Source: an uncultured bacterium
GTDB taxonomy: Bacteria; Krumholzibacteriota; Krumholzibacteriia; LZORAL124-64-63
Assembly (NCBI GenBank): GCA_937910695.1
Contig: CALEMW010000207.1
Location: 1-64,000, forward strand
DNA length: 64,000 nt
Reading direction: 5' to 3'
Below the pieces are notes generated by a model. It was not told the origin of the DNA and ran no database searches. It was given only the letters and a program-made list of their open reading frames with translations. Of this stretch, positions 1 through 11,551 are shown piece after piece; within the stretch, counting starts at the first letter, position 1, and each line of letters begins with the position of its first letter. The position numbers were made by a program, and so were the translations under genes.

Positions 1-387
1 CCCATCTACGACTACGCCACCCACGCCCGCACCGAGCGCACGCGGCGGGTGGAGCCGGCGGACATCATCTTCGTCGAGGGCATTCTGGTGCTCGAGTCGG
101 CCCCACTGCGCGAACTGATGGACATCCGCCTCTATGTGGGCGTCGACGCCGACGAGCGGTTCATCCGGCGTCTGCGCCGCGACATCCGCGACCGCGGTCG
201 CACCCTCGAGTCGGTCATCCAGCAGTACCGCAAGGTCGTACGGCCTATGCATCAGCAGTTCGTCAACCCGTCGAAGAAGTACGCCCATCTGATCATCCCC
301 GAAGGGGGACACAACGCCGTGGCCATCGACATGATCGCCGCCAAGATCCACGGCATCATCCGCGAGCGGCAGGGCCTCGAAGCCTGA
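1..387 (+). CDS. udk: Uridine kinase, C-terminal part (5' end outside window)
   Basis: The reading frame is open from base 1, so the P-loop half lies upstream of the window. The visible 128 residues carry uridine kinase signatures: [13 protein letters not shown], the IYVxxDxDxR-like stretch [14 protein letters not shown], the arginine-rich lid DIRDRGR, and the tail motif [18 protein letters not shown]. The family phosphorylates uridine and cytidine with GTP or ATP in the cytoplasm (pyrimidine salvage). The next gene is hpt, 23 nt downstream, so this is a nucleotide-salvage cluster. The identity is well supported by the conserved P-M-H-x-x-F-x-x-P-S block; the N-terminal domain cannot be assessed. 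Confidence 0.93.
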   Translation, partial: PIYDYATHARTERTRRVEPADIIFVEGILVLESAPLRELMDIRLYVGVDADERFIRRLRRDIRDRGRTLESVIQQYRKVVRPMHQQFVNPSKKYAHLIIPEGGHNAVAIDMIAAKIHGIIRERQGLEA

Positions 388-410
388 GCGCGCCGAAGGA
401 AGGCAGACCC

Positions 411-965
411 GTGACCTACGACGACCAGGACATCATGACCAAGGACCCGCTGATCGACCACATCCTGATCAGCTCCGAGCAGATCGACCGCCGCGTCCAG
501 CAGCTCGGCGCCGAGATCAGCCGAGACTATGTGGACCGCAAGCCCATCTTGGTCAACATCCTCAAGGGCGCGTTCGTATTTCTGGCCGACCTGACGCGGA
601 GCATCTCGGTTCACCACGAGGTGGACTTCATGGCCATCAGCAGCTACCACGGCGGCACCGAAAGCACCGGGGTGGTGAAGATCGAGAAGGACCTGAAGGC
701 CAACATCACCAACCGCGACGTGCTGATCGTCGAGGACATCGTCGACACCGGCCTGACCCTCAACCACCTGCTCGACGTGCTCAAGACCCGCAACCCCCGC
801 AGCGTGCGAGTGTGTACTCTGCTCGACAAGTCGACGCGGCGCATCAAGGACGTGCCGGTGGATTACCGGGGCTTCGAGATCCCCGACGAGTTCGTCATCG
901 GCTACGGGCTGGACTACGACGAGAAGTACAGGAACCTGCCCTTCATCGGGGTGCTCAAACCCTGA
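411..965 (+). CDS. hpt: Hypoxanthine phosphoribosyltransferase
   Basis: The 184-residue protein has the PRPP-binding loop VLIVEDIVDTGLTL and the family blocks ILKGAFVFLADL and DEFVIGYGLDYDEKYRNLP. It converts hypoxanthine or guanine plus PRPP to IMP or GMP. The chosen GTG start at 411 follows a purine-rich SD (GGAAGG near 398). An internal ATG at 435 would remove eight residues ahead of the usual family start and is a fair alternative. It sits between udk and guaB, consistent with purine salvage, and ends just before a strong terminator, so guaB is probably transcribed separately. Confidence 0.95.
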   Translation: MTYDDQDIMTKDPLIDHILISSEQIDRRVQQLGAEISRDYVDRKPILVNILKGAFVFLADLTRSISVHHEVDFMAISSYHGGTESTGVVKIEKDLKANITNRDVLIVEDIVDTGLTLNHLLDVLKTRNPRSVRVCTLLDKSTRRIKDVPVDYRGFEIPDEFVIGYGLDYDEKYRNLPFIGVLKP

Positions 966-978
966 CCCGGCGGGCGTC

Positions 979-1005
979 GGCCCCGGCGAAAGCCGGGGCC
1001 TTTTT
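979..1005 (+). terminator. Rho-independent terminator after hpt
   Basis: A perfect 9-bp stem (979-987 with 992-1000, GGCCCCGGC against GCCGGGGCC) is closed by a GAAA tetraloop and followed by five T residues (1001-1005). It lies 14 nt after the hpt stop codon and 46 nt before guaB. Confidence 0.9.
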
Positions 1006-1014
1006 CCAATGTGA

Positions 1015-3703
<2,689 letters not shown>

Positions 3704-3707
<4 letters not shown>

Positions 3708-4078
3708 TCCGGCTGTTGGCCATCGCGGGGGCGGGCGCCCTGGGCGCCTTGGCGCGCTATGGCTTGACGGGAACGGCGCAGCGTTGGTTTCCGACCGGAT
3801 TCCCGGGGGGCACCCTGGTTGTCAATCTCGTCGGGTGTTTTCTTCTGGGACTGCTCGCCACTCTGGGTCTGGAACGGTTGACCCTCAGCCCGACCACGCG
3901 GACGGCAGTGCTGGTGGGGTTCCTCGGGGCGTTCACGACGTTTTCGACCTTCGGTTACGAGACGCTCGTGTTGCTGCGCGAGGGAGATCTCTCACGGGCG
4001 GGATTGAACGTGGCGCTTTCGGTGGGGCTGGGGATCGCAGCGTGCTGGGTGGGCGTGGTCGTCGCGGCGAAGGTCTGA
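3704..4078 (+). CDS. crcB: Fluoride efflux channel CrcB (Fluc)
   Basis: This 124-residue, four-helix protein carries the Fluc signatures GTLxVNLxGCFLLG and GFLGAFTTFSTFGYE, the latter containing the Phe-box and Na+-site threonines. Fluc channels are dual-topology dimers that export fluoride passively. The GTG start overlaps the upstream MFS stop as GTGA. No fluoride riboswitch is possible immediately upstream because that sequence is coding. The downstream CPBP gene begins one nucleotide after the stop, so this is part of a tight membrane-gene chain. Confidence 0.93.
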
Positions 4079-4079
4079 G

Positions 4080-4754
4080 GTGGCGCTGACACTGCTGCTG
4101 CTGATCGCGGCGCCCCTGTCGGTCGTGCTGACGTTGTCCGATCTGCGCGTCACCTTTCTGGTCTATCATCTGCTGCTGTGTCTGGTCGTTCCTTTCATCC
4201 ACTCGAAGATTCGTCGTTACGGTTGGCGCGAGCATCTCGGCCTGCTCGGGCTCGCCAGACCGTCCCGCGCCGTCCTGGTCGAAGGTGCGGCGACGGGACT
4301 CGCGATGGCGATCGGCACGGTGATCGTATTCTCGTGGTCGGGCTCCGCATTGCTGGAGCCAGGGCGTGTCGCCCAGGCCTTGGCGGCGTGGGGCGTCGAA
4401 CCGGCCGGCTCCTCTTTCGTGTTCGCCGTCATGCTGATGCTCAATGGGCCGGCTGAAGAGTTGTTCTGGCGCGGCTGGGTGCATGGAAGATTGGCTCATG
4501 TTCGACCCCGCGCCCTGGCACTGGGAATTGCGACGTCGGGGTATGCGAGTTATCACCTCGTGACCTTGCAGGCGTTGTTTCCATCGACCGGTGCGAGAGC
4601 GGTCGCGTTCACGGGGATCCTGCTGGCAGGGAGCTGGTGGGCCTGGCGCCGGGAGCGATGCTGTACGGTATGGGGTCCGCTCTTGGCCCACATGGGAGCA
4701 ACGTTGGGATATATGGCACTTTATGGCCAAATATTGAAATATGGTCAAAGATAG
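4080..4754 (+). CDS. CPBP-family intramembrane metalloprotease
   Basis: The 224-residue membrane protein has the CPBP (CAAX protease / bacteriocin processing, Abi) motifs: EELFWRG (the EExxxR motif) near residue 125, a membrane histidine in SGYASYHL and a third motif with LLAHMGATLGY near the C-terminus. The family comprises glutamic-type intramembrane endopeptidases with roles from prenyl-protein processing to self-immunity; the substrate here is unknown. The GTG start follows the crcB stop by one nucleotide. A downstream ATG would cut the first helix. Confidence 0.85.
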   Translation: MALTLLLLIAAPLSVVLTLSDLRVTFLVYHLLLCLVVPFIHSKIRRYGWREHLGLLGLARPSRAVLVEGAATGLAMAIGTVIVFSWSGSALLEPGRVAQALAAWGVEPAGSSFVFAVMLMLNGPAEELFWRGWVHGRLAHVRPRALALGIATSGYASYHLVTLQALFPSTGARAVAFTGILLAGSWWAWRRERCCTVWGPLLAHMGATLGYMALYGQILKYGQR

Positions 4755-4759
4755 CCAAC

Positions 4760-4927
4760 ATGATGAATATGGCTGATAATGACCAAGAACGGTGGGTCGT
4801 GGTTCTGGGCGACGAGCAGGACTCCATCGTCAACTTGATGAAGGTGTTCTGGCATCACGACGCCATTCCTGCTGGCGAGCGAGTCTCAGGATTCATCGAA
4901 TCCCAGAAACGGAGACGGGATGATTGA
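4760..4927 (+). CDS. Small hypothetical protein (55 aa)
   Basis: This short frame starts at ATG 4760 (or 4763/4769), five nucleotides after the CPBP stop, and encodes a charged soluble peptide with WVVVLGDEQDSIVNLMKVFW near its start and ending KRRRDD. No family is recognised. It is supported mainly by organisation: its 3' end overlaps the next small frame by 8 nt, which itself overlaps the following gene by 4 nt. The open frame also runs upstream into the CPBP gene, so an earlier start cannot be excluded. The local base composition (AT-richer, 4730-4790) differs from its neighbours. Confidence 0.4.
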   Translation: MMNMADNDQERWVVVLGDEQDSIVNLMKVFWHHDAIPAGERVSGFIESQKRRRDD

Positions 4928-5030
4928 GGGAACGCTTCAGGCTCGCGAGAGCCTCATCATCGCCCTCCTGTCTGCGGTGATCACGGGGATCATCGCGATC
5001 TCGGTTCGTACCTATATCCTGGCGTCATGA
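4920..5030 (+). CDS. Predicted single-pass membrane micropeptide (36 aa)
   Basis: ATG 4920 opens a 36-codon frame that encodes a short hydrophilic start (MIEGTLQARE), a single hydrophobic helix (SLIIALLSAVITGIIAI) and a short tail. Its stop overlaps the next start as ATGA at 5027-5030, and its start overlaps the preceding 55-aa frame. A purine-rich stretch (ACGGAGACGGG, 4910-4919) provides a possible SD. No homologue is recognised. The evidence is coupling plus a clean transmembrane profile. Confidence 0.4.
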   Translation: MIEGTLQARESLIIALLSAVITGIIAISVRTYILAS

Positions 5031-6427
5031 AGCGCTTCGGTACGAGGGACGGATCATCGTCCTCGCTGCCCTACGCCGCTTCGATCCTTGTGGTCGCCGC
5101 CCTTGGCCACATCCTCGTTCTGCGCACCTGGTGGTTCCACGACGACTGGGTGTTCCTCGCCGACGCCGCCGGGTTGGCGGACCGCTCCTCGTCGGCCGTG
5201 CGCTTCGTCTCCTACGACGTCTACTGGCGCCTGCTGTACCCGCTGTTCGGACTGACGGGATGGGCCTACGGGCTCACGCGGCTGGCGATCCACGCCACGA
5301 CGGCCTGGCTCGTAGGGCGGTTGGCACGGCAGGCACGGGCGACCCGGGCCCAGGCCGTGATCGCGTCGCTCCTCTACGCCGCGGCGCCCTCGGCCTTCGA
5401 GAGCCTCTATTGGGGAACGGGAATCGTCGAGCTGCTGGGCGTCGTGTTCACGGCGGCCGCGGTTGAACGCTGGTTCTCCGGTCACCGCTTCGGCCGCATC
5501 TGGGGGCTGGCGTTCGCGGCCCTGGCCCTGGGCAGCAAGGAGGTGGGGCTGTTCCTGCCGCTGCTGTTCGGCTGGGATCTGGCGCGCCGGCGCGAGGGCG
5601 GGACGGCGACCTGGTTCGGCGTGATCTTGCTGAGTGCCTTCGCCGCCTGGATGGCGACGTTGCTCGCGGTCGACGCCGGCGACGCCGGGGGCTACAGCGT
5701 CGACGCCGGCCGCATTCCCCGCAACCTGTGCGTCTACGGCTTCTGGCTGGCGGCGCCCGCGCCCTGGCAGTTCGTCGCGACGCTCGGCTCGAGATGGGCC
5801 CTGGCGGCGGGTGGATTGGTCTGGAGCGCTTGGCTCGTGTCGGCCTTCCTCGGTTGGCGTCGGAACGATCGCCGTCTCATGTTCCTGCTCGTGACTGCGG
5901 TGGTGGTCCTCGCTCCCGTCCTGGCCGTGGGTGATCATGCCCTGCCGCGCTACGTGCTGGGAGCCTGCATTCCCGGCGCCCTGGCTTTGGCGATGGTGGC
6001 GGTTCCCGCCCGCCTGGGACTGAAGCCGTGGGGGACGATCACCCTGGGCTGCTTGCTTGTTGCCGTTACCGCGTGGGGCGTGCATCACCGCCTCGAACGA
6101 CGGTGGCCGGCCGGCCGGCCGGTGCACCGGATGGTGGTGAAGGAGGAGATCTCATGCAAGGTCCGCGATGGCCTGGTCCAGCTCCGCGGCGAACTCGGCG
6201 CCGGCGATCGGCTCGTGTTCCTGATCGATCCCGACACCACCGACGACGATCTCCATTACCTGCGCGATGCCGTCGCCGGGAGTCTGGGGCCCCGATTGAT
6301 GCTGGGCGACGACATCGCTGTCGACTGGCGGAAGGCCCTGGGCGAGGCCGAGATCGGATCCTACGTGATCCTCGTCAAGGGCGTCGGCTTGGAGGCGTTG
6401 GGGCACTATCGCCCACGGCCCCGCTAG
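5027..6427 (+). CDS. GT-C-like polytopic membrane protein
   Basis: The 466-residue protein has about ten hydrophobic segments. After the first helix comes an acidic pair in WWFHDDW (D39/D40), the position at which GT-C glycosyltransferases (ArnT, PMT, oligosaccharyltransferase class) carry their catalytic or metal-binding acidic residues. A soluble C-terminal region of about 100 residues follows the last helix (from MVVKEEISCKVRDG). GT-C enzymes transfer sugars from polyprenyl-phosphate donors outside the membrane; acceptor and donor are unknown here. The start is fixed by the ATGA overlap with the upstream micro-ORF. A second, unrelated GT-C-like gene lies at 14911-17043. Confidence 0.65.
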   Translation: MKRFGTRDGSSSSLPYAASILVVAALGHILVLRTWWFHDDWVFLADAAGLADRSSSAVRFVSYDVYWRLLYPLFGLTGWAYGLTRLAIHATTAWLVGRLARQARATRAQAVIASLLYAAAPSAFESLYWGTGIVELLGVVFTAAAVERWFSGHRFGRIWGLAFAALALGSKEVGLFLPLLFGWDLARRREGGTATWFGVILLSAFAAWMATLLAVDAGDAGGYSVDAGRIPRNLCVYGFWLAAPAPWQFVATLGSRWALAAGGLVWSAWLVSAFLGWRRNDRRLMFLLVTAVVVLAPVLAVGDHALPRYVLGACIPGALALAMVAVPARLGLKPWGTITLGCLLVAVTAWGVHHRLERRWPAGRPVHRMVVKEEISCKVRDGLVQLRGELGAGDRLVFLIDPDTTDDDLHYLRDAVAGSLGPRLMLGDDIAVDWRKALGEAEIGSYVILVKGVGLEALGHYRPRPR

Positions 6428-6528
6428 CTTATCGCCTGGGACGCCGGGAAGAGCTCCACGCATCCATCTTGTCTCGACTCTCCCGAACCGATATCTTTGT
6501 CTCCGGTCCGACACCTTCTGGAGGCCCC

Positions 6529-8220
6529 ATGGACGCCGCATCCCACCGTCTGCTCGAAACCATCCGCGCCGGCGTCATCGGCGGCGACCGAGCCATCGAC
6601 GGACCGTACGGCCAGCGCCGCCTGATCTACGCCGACTACACGGCCTCGGGGCGTTCCCTCGACTTCATCGAGCGGTTCATCACCGACGAGGTGCTGCCCC
6701 TCTACGCCAACACCCACACCGAGAGCTCGATCACCGGCCTGCAGACCACGCGCTTCCGCGAGGACGCCCGCCGCATCATCCGCGACGCCTGCGGCGGCAA
6801 CGACGAAGACGTGGTGATCTTCTACGGGTCGGGGGCGACCGGCGCCATCAACAAGATGGTCGACGTGTTGAACATGCGGATCCCGGCCGACCTCGACTCC
6901 CGCTACGGATTGACGGCACACATTCCCCGGGACGAGCGCCCCGTGGTCTTCATCGGTCCCTACGAGCATCATTCCAACGAACTGCCGTGGCGCGAGTCTT
7001 TGGCCGACGTGGTGACCATCGCCGAAGACGTCAACGGCCAGATCGATCAGGAGATGCTCGCTCGCGAACTTGTTCGCTACCGGGAGCGGCCCCTGAAGAT
7101 CGGCAGCTTCTCGGCGGCGAGCAACGTGACGGGCATCGTGTCCGATACGTGGGGAATCTCGAAGCTGCTGCACGAGCACGGGGCCTTGGCCTTCTGGGAC
7201 TTCGCCGCCGCCGCGCCCTACGTGAAGATCGAAATGAATCCCGCCGAGGGCGAGGACCCGCAGGCCTACAAGGACGCGGTGTTCATTTCGCCCCACAAGT
7301 TCATCGGCGGGCCGGGCACCCCCGGCGTGCTGGTCGTGAAGAAGAAGAGGCTGACCAACCGCGTGCCTACGGTGCCCGGAGGCGGCACGGTGAGCTACGT
7401 GAATCCGGTGGACCACGACTATCTGGTCGATCCGGCCCACCGCGAGGAGGGCGGTACGCCCGCCATCATCGAGGCCATCCGTGCGGGTCTGGTCTTCGGC
7501 CTGAAGCGCGCGGTGGGCGAGGAGGTCATCGAGGAACGCGAGCACGACTTCATCACTCGGGCCACCACCTCGTGGTCGACCAATCCTAAGATCCAGATCC
7601 TCGGCAACCCGGAAGCCAAGCGCCTATCCATCGTCTCGTTCGTAATCCGTCATGGTCGGCGGGTGCTCCATCATAATTTCGTGGTCGCTTTGCTGAACGA
7701 CCTGTTCGGCATTCAGGCCCGCGGCGGTTGCTCATGTGCAGGCCCCTACGGACACCGTCTGCTGGGAATCGACCTCGCCGAGTCCATGCGTTTCCATGAA
7801 GCAGTCAGCCATGGTTGCGAAGGCATCAAGCCGGGCTGGGTGCGTCTGAACTTCAATTACTTCATCAGCGAAGAGACGTTCTCGTTCATCATCGACGCCG
7901 TCCATCTCGTGGCCGAACACGGCTGGGCGCTGCTGCCCCATTATCGGTTCGAAGCCGATTCGGGTCTCTGGCGTCACCGCGACCACCAGCCGAATGCAGG
8001 TGTGAGCCTGAACCACATCTCCTACGACAGCGGACACCTCGAGTACAGTTCACGTCATCTCAAAGAACCCGAGCGTGCGGCGGGCGGTTATCTCGAGACC
8101 GCGCGGCAGATCTGCTTGCGGGCCGCCGACGAAATCTGCGATCCCGGATCCCTGATCACCATGCCGGACGATGTGGAAGCGCTGCGCTGGTTCCCGCTGC
8201 CTGGGGAGGGCGCGCCCTAG
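6529..8220 (+). CDS. Class V aminotransferase / cysteine-desulfurase-like PLP enzyme
   Basis: The ATG at 6529 is chosen because it follows SD TGGAGG (6519-6524) and gives the family N-terminus (YADYTASGRSLDFIE). The 563-residue protein has the fold-type I PLP features: DFAAAAPYVKI with the cofactor Asp and the Schiff-base lysine in SPHKFIGGPGTPG (K257). A motif RGGCSCAGPYGH (C401/C403) sits where SufS-type desulfurases place their catalytic-Cys loop. It is longer than IscS or SufS (about 400), with a C-terminal extension. It probably removes sulfur or selenium from a cysteine-like substrate, but no sulfur acceptor genes lie nearby. Confidence 0.8.
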   Translation: MDAASHRLLETIRAGVIGGDRAIDGPYGQRRLIYADYTASGRSLDFIERFITDEVLPLYANTHTESSITGLQTTRFREDARRIIRDACGGNDEDVVIFYGSGATGAINKMVDVLNMRIPADLDSRYGLTAHIPRDERPVVFIGPYEHHSNELPWRESLADVVTIAEDVNGQIDQEMLARELVRYRERPLKIGSFSAASNVTGIVSDTWGISKLLHEHGALAFWDFAAAAPYVKIEMNPAEGEDPQAYKDAVFISPHKFIGGPGTPGVLVVKKKRLTNRVPTVPGGGTVSYVNPVDHDYLVDPAHREEGGTPAIIEAIRAGLVFGLKRAVGEEVIEEREHDFITRATTSWSTNPKIQILGNPEAKRLSIVSFVIRHGRRVLHHNFVVALLNDLFGIQARGGCSCAGPYGHRLLGIDLAESMRFHEAVSHGCEGIKPGWVRLNFNYFISEETFSFIIDAVHLVAEHGWALLPHYRFEADSGLWRHRDHQPNAGVSLNHISYDSGHLEYSSRHLKEPERAAGGYLETARQICLRAADEICDPGSLITMPDDVEALRWFPLPGEGAP

Positions 8221-8325
8221 TCATGAAGGACATTGAGTCATCGGTATGTGCCCGTTCGTGGATCGGGGTTATTGTGATGGCGACCAAAGGGAAGCCTGAA
8301 CGACACGAAACATCCGAGGATCGAT

Positions 8326-9279
8326 ATGAACGAACGCTGGCGCAGCAAGAGGGTTACGGCACTCTTCGGCATCGAACATCCCATCGTCCAGGGCGGCATG
8401 ATCCACAATAGCGGCGGACGCCTCGCGGCGGCCGTGAGCGGCGCCGGAGGGCTCGGGCTTGTCGGAGCCGGCAGTCTCTATCCCGACGAATTCCGCGCCG
8501 AGATCCGTCGCGTCCGCGAACTGACCGACAAGCCCTTCGGCGTCAATCTGCCCCTGCTCTACGACCATGCCCGCGATTGCCTGGATGTCGCCCTCGGCGA
8601 AGGCGTCGGCATCGTGTTCACCTCGGCCGGATCGCCGCAGCGCGTGGCCGGTCGGCTGAAGGAAGCCGGCGTCGTGTTCGTACACGTGGCCGCTTCGCCA
8701 GCTCTGGCGGTGAAGTGCGAAGCAGCCGGCTGCGACGCTGTGGTGGTGGAGGGTTTCGAGGCCGGAGGCCACAACGGGCGCGAGGAACTGACGACCATGG
8801 TCCTTGTGCCGCTGTGCGTGGAGGCCGTGTCCATTCCGGTGATTGCTGCCGGCGGCATCGCCTCCGGAGCGCAGCTGGCTGCGGCCCTGGCCTTGGGCGC
8901 CGAGGGGGTTCAGGTCGGTTCCCGTTTCGCGGCGACGGTCGAGTCGTCGTCCCACTCCGATTTCAAGCAGGCGGTGGTCGATGGTGACGACACCCGCCTG
9001 GTGCTCAAAAAACACGTCCCGGTTCGATTGCTGCGCAACGCCTTCCGCGAGAGAATCGAAGCTGCCGAGGCGGACGGCGCCTCGCGGGACCGCCTGGTCG
9101 ATCTGCTGGGCAAGGGGCGCGCCCGCCTCGGCATGGGCGAGGGCGATCTTGTGGAAGGCGAGTTGGAGATCGGCCAGGTCGCCGCCATGATCCACGACGT
9201 GCCCCCCGCCGCCGCCGTCGTCGCCCGACTCGTCGCCGAATACGATGCGGCGCTCATCCGTCTCGGGATAGGGTCGTGA
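8326..9279 (+). CDS. Nitronate monooxygenase / FabK-like FMN oxidoreductase
   Basis: This 317-residue TIM-barrel protein shows the NMO/2-nitropropane dioxygenase family blocks: HPIVQGGM at the start, GFGVNLP-like KPFGVNLPL, the catalytic-His block EGFEAGGHNG, and the FMN-phosphate site IAAGGIASG...GAEGVQVGSRF. The family includes nitronate monooxygenases and the enoyl-ACP reductase FabK; the sequence alone does not separate these cleanly. The ATG follows SD-like GAGGATCG. Its stop overlaps the queG start as GTGA, so the two are coupled. Confidence 0.85.
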   Translation: MNERWRSKRVTALFGIEHPIVQGGMIHNSGGRLAAAVSGAGGLGLVGAGSLYPDEFRAEIRRVRELTDKPFGVNLPLLYDHARDCLDVALGEGVGIVFTSAGSPQRVAGRLKEAGVVFVHVAASPALAVKCEAAGCDAVVVEGFEAGGHNGREELTTMVLVPLCVEAVSIPVIAAGGIASGAQLAAALALGAEGVQVGSRFAATVESSSHSDFKQAVVDGDDTRLVLKKHVPVRLLRNAFRERIEAAEADGASRDRLVDLLGKGRARLGMGEGDLVEGELEIGQVAAMIHDVPPAAAVVARLVAEYDAALIRLGIGS

Positions 9280-10460
9280 CGACCTCGGCCAGCATTTCGG
9301 CCCTCAGCCTGCGGGGCATCCTGGCGCCGTTGTGTGCCGGTGAAGGCATCGACCTTTGCGGCGTCGTGCGTTTGCCTCGACGTCTACCCCATACCGCCGA
9401 CTGGCTCAACTGGCTGTTGGAGAACCGTCACGGCGATCTCGAGTACTTGCTGCGCGATCCTCACGCCCGCGCCGACCCCACCCGCCTGCATCCCTGGGCT
9501 GAGACACTGCTGGTATTCGGCCAACGGTACGCGAACGGCTGGACCCCTGACGACACCACCGCCAGCGAGGGCTGCACCGAAGACCGGCCTTGGCTCGACG
9601 GTGTGTCGCGCTACGCCCGCGGTCACGACTATCACGATGTTCTGCGCAAGGGGATCCGTCGGGTCACAACGGCCCTGCGACGGGAACTGGAGGCCCGAAG
9701 CGTGATCGTTGCTGCCCAGGACATGAATGCTGCCGATGCCGTCGACGCCGGGGCCTACCTGGAACGCGAATACGCCTGGTTGGCAGGACTCGGGTTCTAC
9801 GGCAAGAATTCCATGCTCATCCATCCCAAACTAGGATCCGGACTGTTTCTGGGCGTGGCGTTGCTGGAACTCGAGGTCGTGGGCCTCGCCGATGCACCCC
9901 GTCCCTTGGTGGGACCATCGGCACAGAAACTGCCGGTAGGAGATGGCCTGGCCACACTGTGCGGCAAGTGCACGCGGTGCCAGGACGCGTGCCCGACCGG
10001 CGCCCTGAACGACGCTTTCCGCCTCGACGCCCACGACTGCCTCTCGACCTGGACCATCGAATGGCAGGGCAAGGCGCCGGCCAACCGCCGCCGGGCCCAG
10101 GGCGGGCTGCTCTTCGGGTGCGACATCTGCCAGGCCGTCTGCCCTTGGAATCACAAAGCGGCCCGTAAACTTCTCTTGGAACCGCGGCCTGAATACTCCG
10201 ATCTCGAAGCTCATCAGGAGATCGATCTGGCCGACCTGATCGGCATGGACGCCGACACTTTCCGCTCCCGCTTCCGCAGGACACCTCTGTGGCGGGCTCA
10301 TCCCGAGGGGATGCGTCGCAACGCACTTGTGGTGGCGGCGAATACAGGACGCCGCGACTTGCTGCCCGCCATTGAACGCGCCGCAACTGCCGACCCCGAC
10401 GCCGGGGTCAGGGACGTGGCCGTCTGGGCTTTGGGCGTGCTGAACGGGGGTGGTGTGTGA
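9276..10460 (+). CDS. queG: Epoxyqueuosine reductase QueG
   Basis: QueG reduces epoxyqueuosine to queuosine in tRNA, the last step of Q synthesis, using a cobalamin and two [4Fe-4S] clusters. Both cluster motifs are present (CGKCTRCQDACPTGAL and GCDICQAVCPWN), together with the family block YAWLAGLGFYGKNSMLIHP. A HEAT-like C-terminal segment (GMRRNALVVAANTG) is typical of the longer, tRNA-binding form; 394 residues fits. The GTG start overlaps the upstream stop. QueF (14451) and a putative Q mannosyltransferase (20307) are nearby. Confidence 0.95.
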   Translation: MTTSASISALSLRGILAPLCAGEGIDLCGVVRLPRRLPHTADWLNWLLENRHGDLEYLLRDPHARADPTRLHPWAETLLVFGQRYANGWTPDDTTASEGCTEDRPWLDGVSRYARGHDYHDVLRKGIRRVTTALRRELEARSVIVAAQDMNAADAVDAGAYLEREYAWLAGLGFYGKNSMLIHPKLGSGLFLGVALLELEVVGLADAPRPLVGPSAQKLPVGDGLATLCGKCTRCQDACPTGALNDAFRLDAHDCLSTWTIEWQGKAPANRRRAQGGLLFGCDICQAVCPWNHKAARKLLLEPRPEYSDLEAHQEIDLADLIGMDADTFRSRFRRTPLWRAHPEGMRRNALVVAANTGRRDLLPAIERAATADPDAGVRDVAVWALGVLNGGGV

Positions 10461-11458
10461 TGACCGTCAACGCGGCATGGTGGCGCTCTGAGAGCAAGAG
10501 CCAGGTCGTTTGTGAGCTGTGTCCCTTGCGCTGTCGCCTCAGGCCGGAACGCGATGGTCCCTGCGGCACGCGCGGCAACCGCGACGGTGTGATGGTTCCC
10601 CTGCAGTACGGACGCGTCGCCGCGCTGGGCGTCGATCCCATGGAGAAGAAGCCTCTCTACCATTTCCATCCCGGTGCGCCGATTCTGTCGATCGCCGCCC
10701 GCGGCTGCAACCTGCACTGTGGTTTCTGTCAGAACTGGGGCTTGAGCCAGGAAGGCCGCGGGGCCGACATCGACATGACCCCGGCGGAAATCGTCGCCCT
10801 CGCGCAGCGTGAAGGTTCGGTTGGCATCGCCTACACCTACAGCGAGCCTCTGGTCTGGTTCGAGTTCGTTCGCGACACGGCGCGTCTGGCCCATCAGGCC
10901 GGTCTGGTGAACGTGGTGGTGACCAACGGTTTTCTCGAACCCGGTCCCCTCGACGAACTCGCTCCCTGGCTCGACGCGGCCAACGTCGACCTCAAGAGTA
11001 TGGACGACCGTTTCTATCGACGCATATGCAAGGCTCGGCTCGCCCCCGTTCTGGAGACGATCCGCAGGCTGCACGGGGCCGGTGTTCATGTGGAAGTGAC
11101 CAACCTGGTCATCCCCGGCCACAACGACGCGCCGGAAGAGATCGCGGCGTTGGTGGACTTCGTGGCGTCGGTGGATCGCGGGTTGCCCCTGCACTTTTCG
11201 GCGTATCGCCCGGCCTGGACCTTCGCTGCTCCGCCCACGCCGCCGGATACCCTCGCCCGCGCTGCGGCGACAGCGGCGAGGAAGCTGGACTACGTCTACC
11301 AAGGCAACATAGCGACGACCGGTGCGGCCGATACGCACTGCCCTGGCTGCGGATCGGTTGTCGTGGAACGTTCGGGGCGTGGTGTCCGCTCGCGCCTCGA
11401 TGCGGGTGGGGCCTGTCCTGACTGCTCGCGATCCATCCTTGTTCCGGGTCGGTTCTGA
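10460..11458 (+). CDS. amrS: AmmeMemoRadiSam-system radical SAM enzyme
   Basis: The 332-residue protein has an N-terminal zinc-ribbon-like block (CELCPLRC...GPCGTRGN), the radical SAM motif CNLHCGFC (C83/C87/C90), and a C-terminal CPGCG...CPDC pair. This layout matches AmrS of the AmmeMemoRadiSam system, formerly annotated as a pyruvate formate-lyase activase-like protein. Its usual partners AmrA (AMMECR1) and AmrB (MEMO1) are not in this window. The ATG at 10460 overlaps the queG stop (TGATG); the GTG one codon earlier is equally possible. The chemical role of the system is not established. Confidence 0.85.
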   Translation: MTVNAAWWRSESKSQVVCELCPLRCRLRPERDGPCGTRGNRDGVMVPLQYGRVAALGVDPMEKKPLYHFHPGAPILSIAARGCNLHCGFCQNWGLSQEGRGADIDMTPAEIVALAQREGSVGIAYTYSEPLVWFEFVRDTARLAHQAGLVNVVVTNGFLEPGPLDELAPWLDAANVDLKSMDDRFYRRICKARLAPVLETIRRLHGAGVHVEVTNLVIPGHNDAPEEIAALVDFVASVDRGLPLHFSAYRPAWTFAAPPTPPDTLARAAATAARKLDYVYQGNIATTGAADTHCPGCGSVVVERSGRGVRSRLDAGGACPDCSRSILVPGRF

Positions 11459-11551
11459 GCGGATCGCAAGACCATGTCCGTGGCCCCAGTTCGACCTCTG
11501 TGCTAGACTCCGACGTCCGCGACCGACCAGAACACACCATGCCACGGGATC

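Noticed and set aside
6028-6528. Upstream extension of the class V aminotransferase.
   Set aside because: It overlaps the GT-C gene, and ATG 6529 has the SD and the family start.
8223-8411. Small ORF before the nitronate-monooxygenase gene.
   Set aside because: It overlaps the start of a well-supported gene, has no SD and no recognisable composition.
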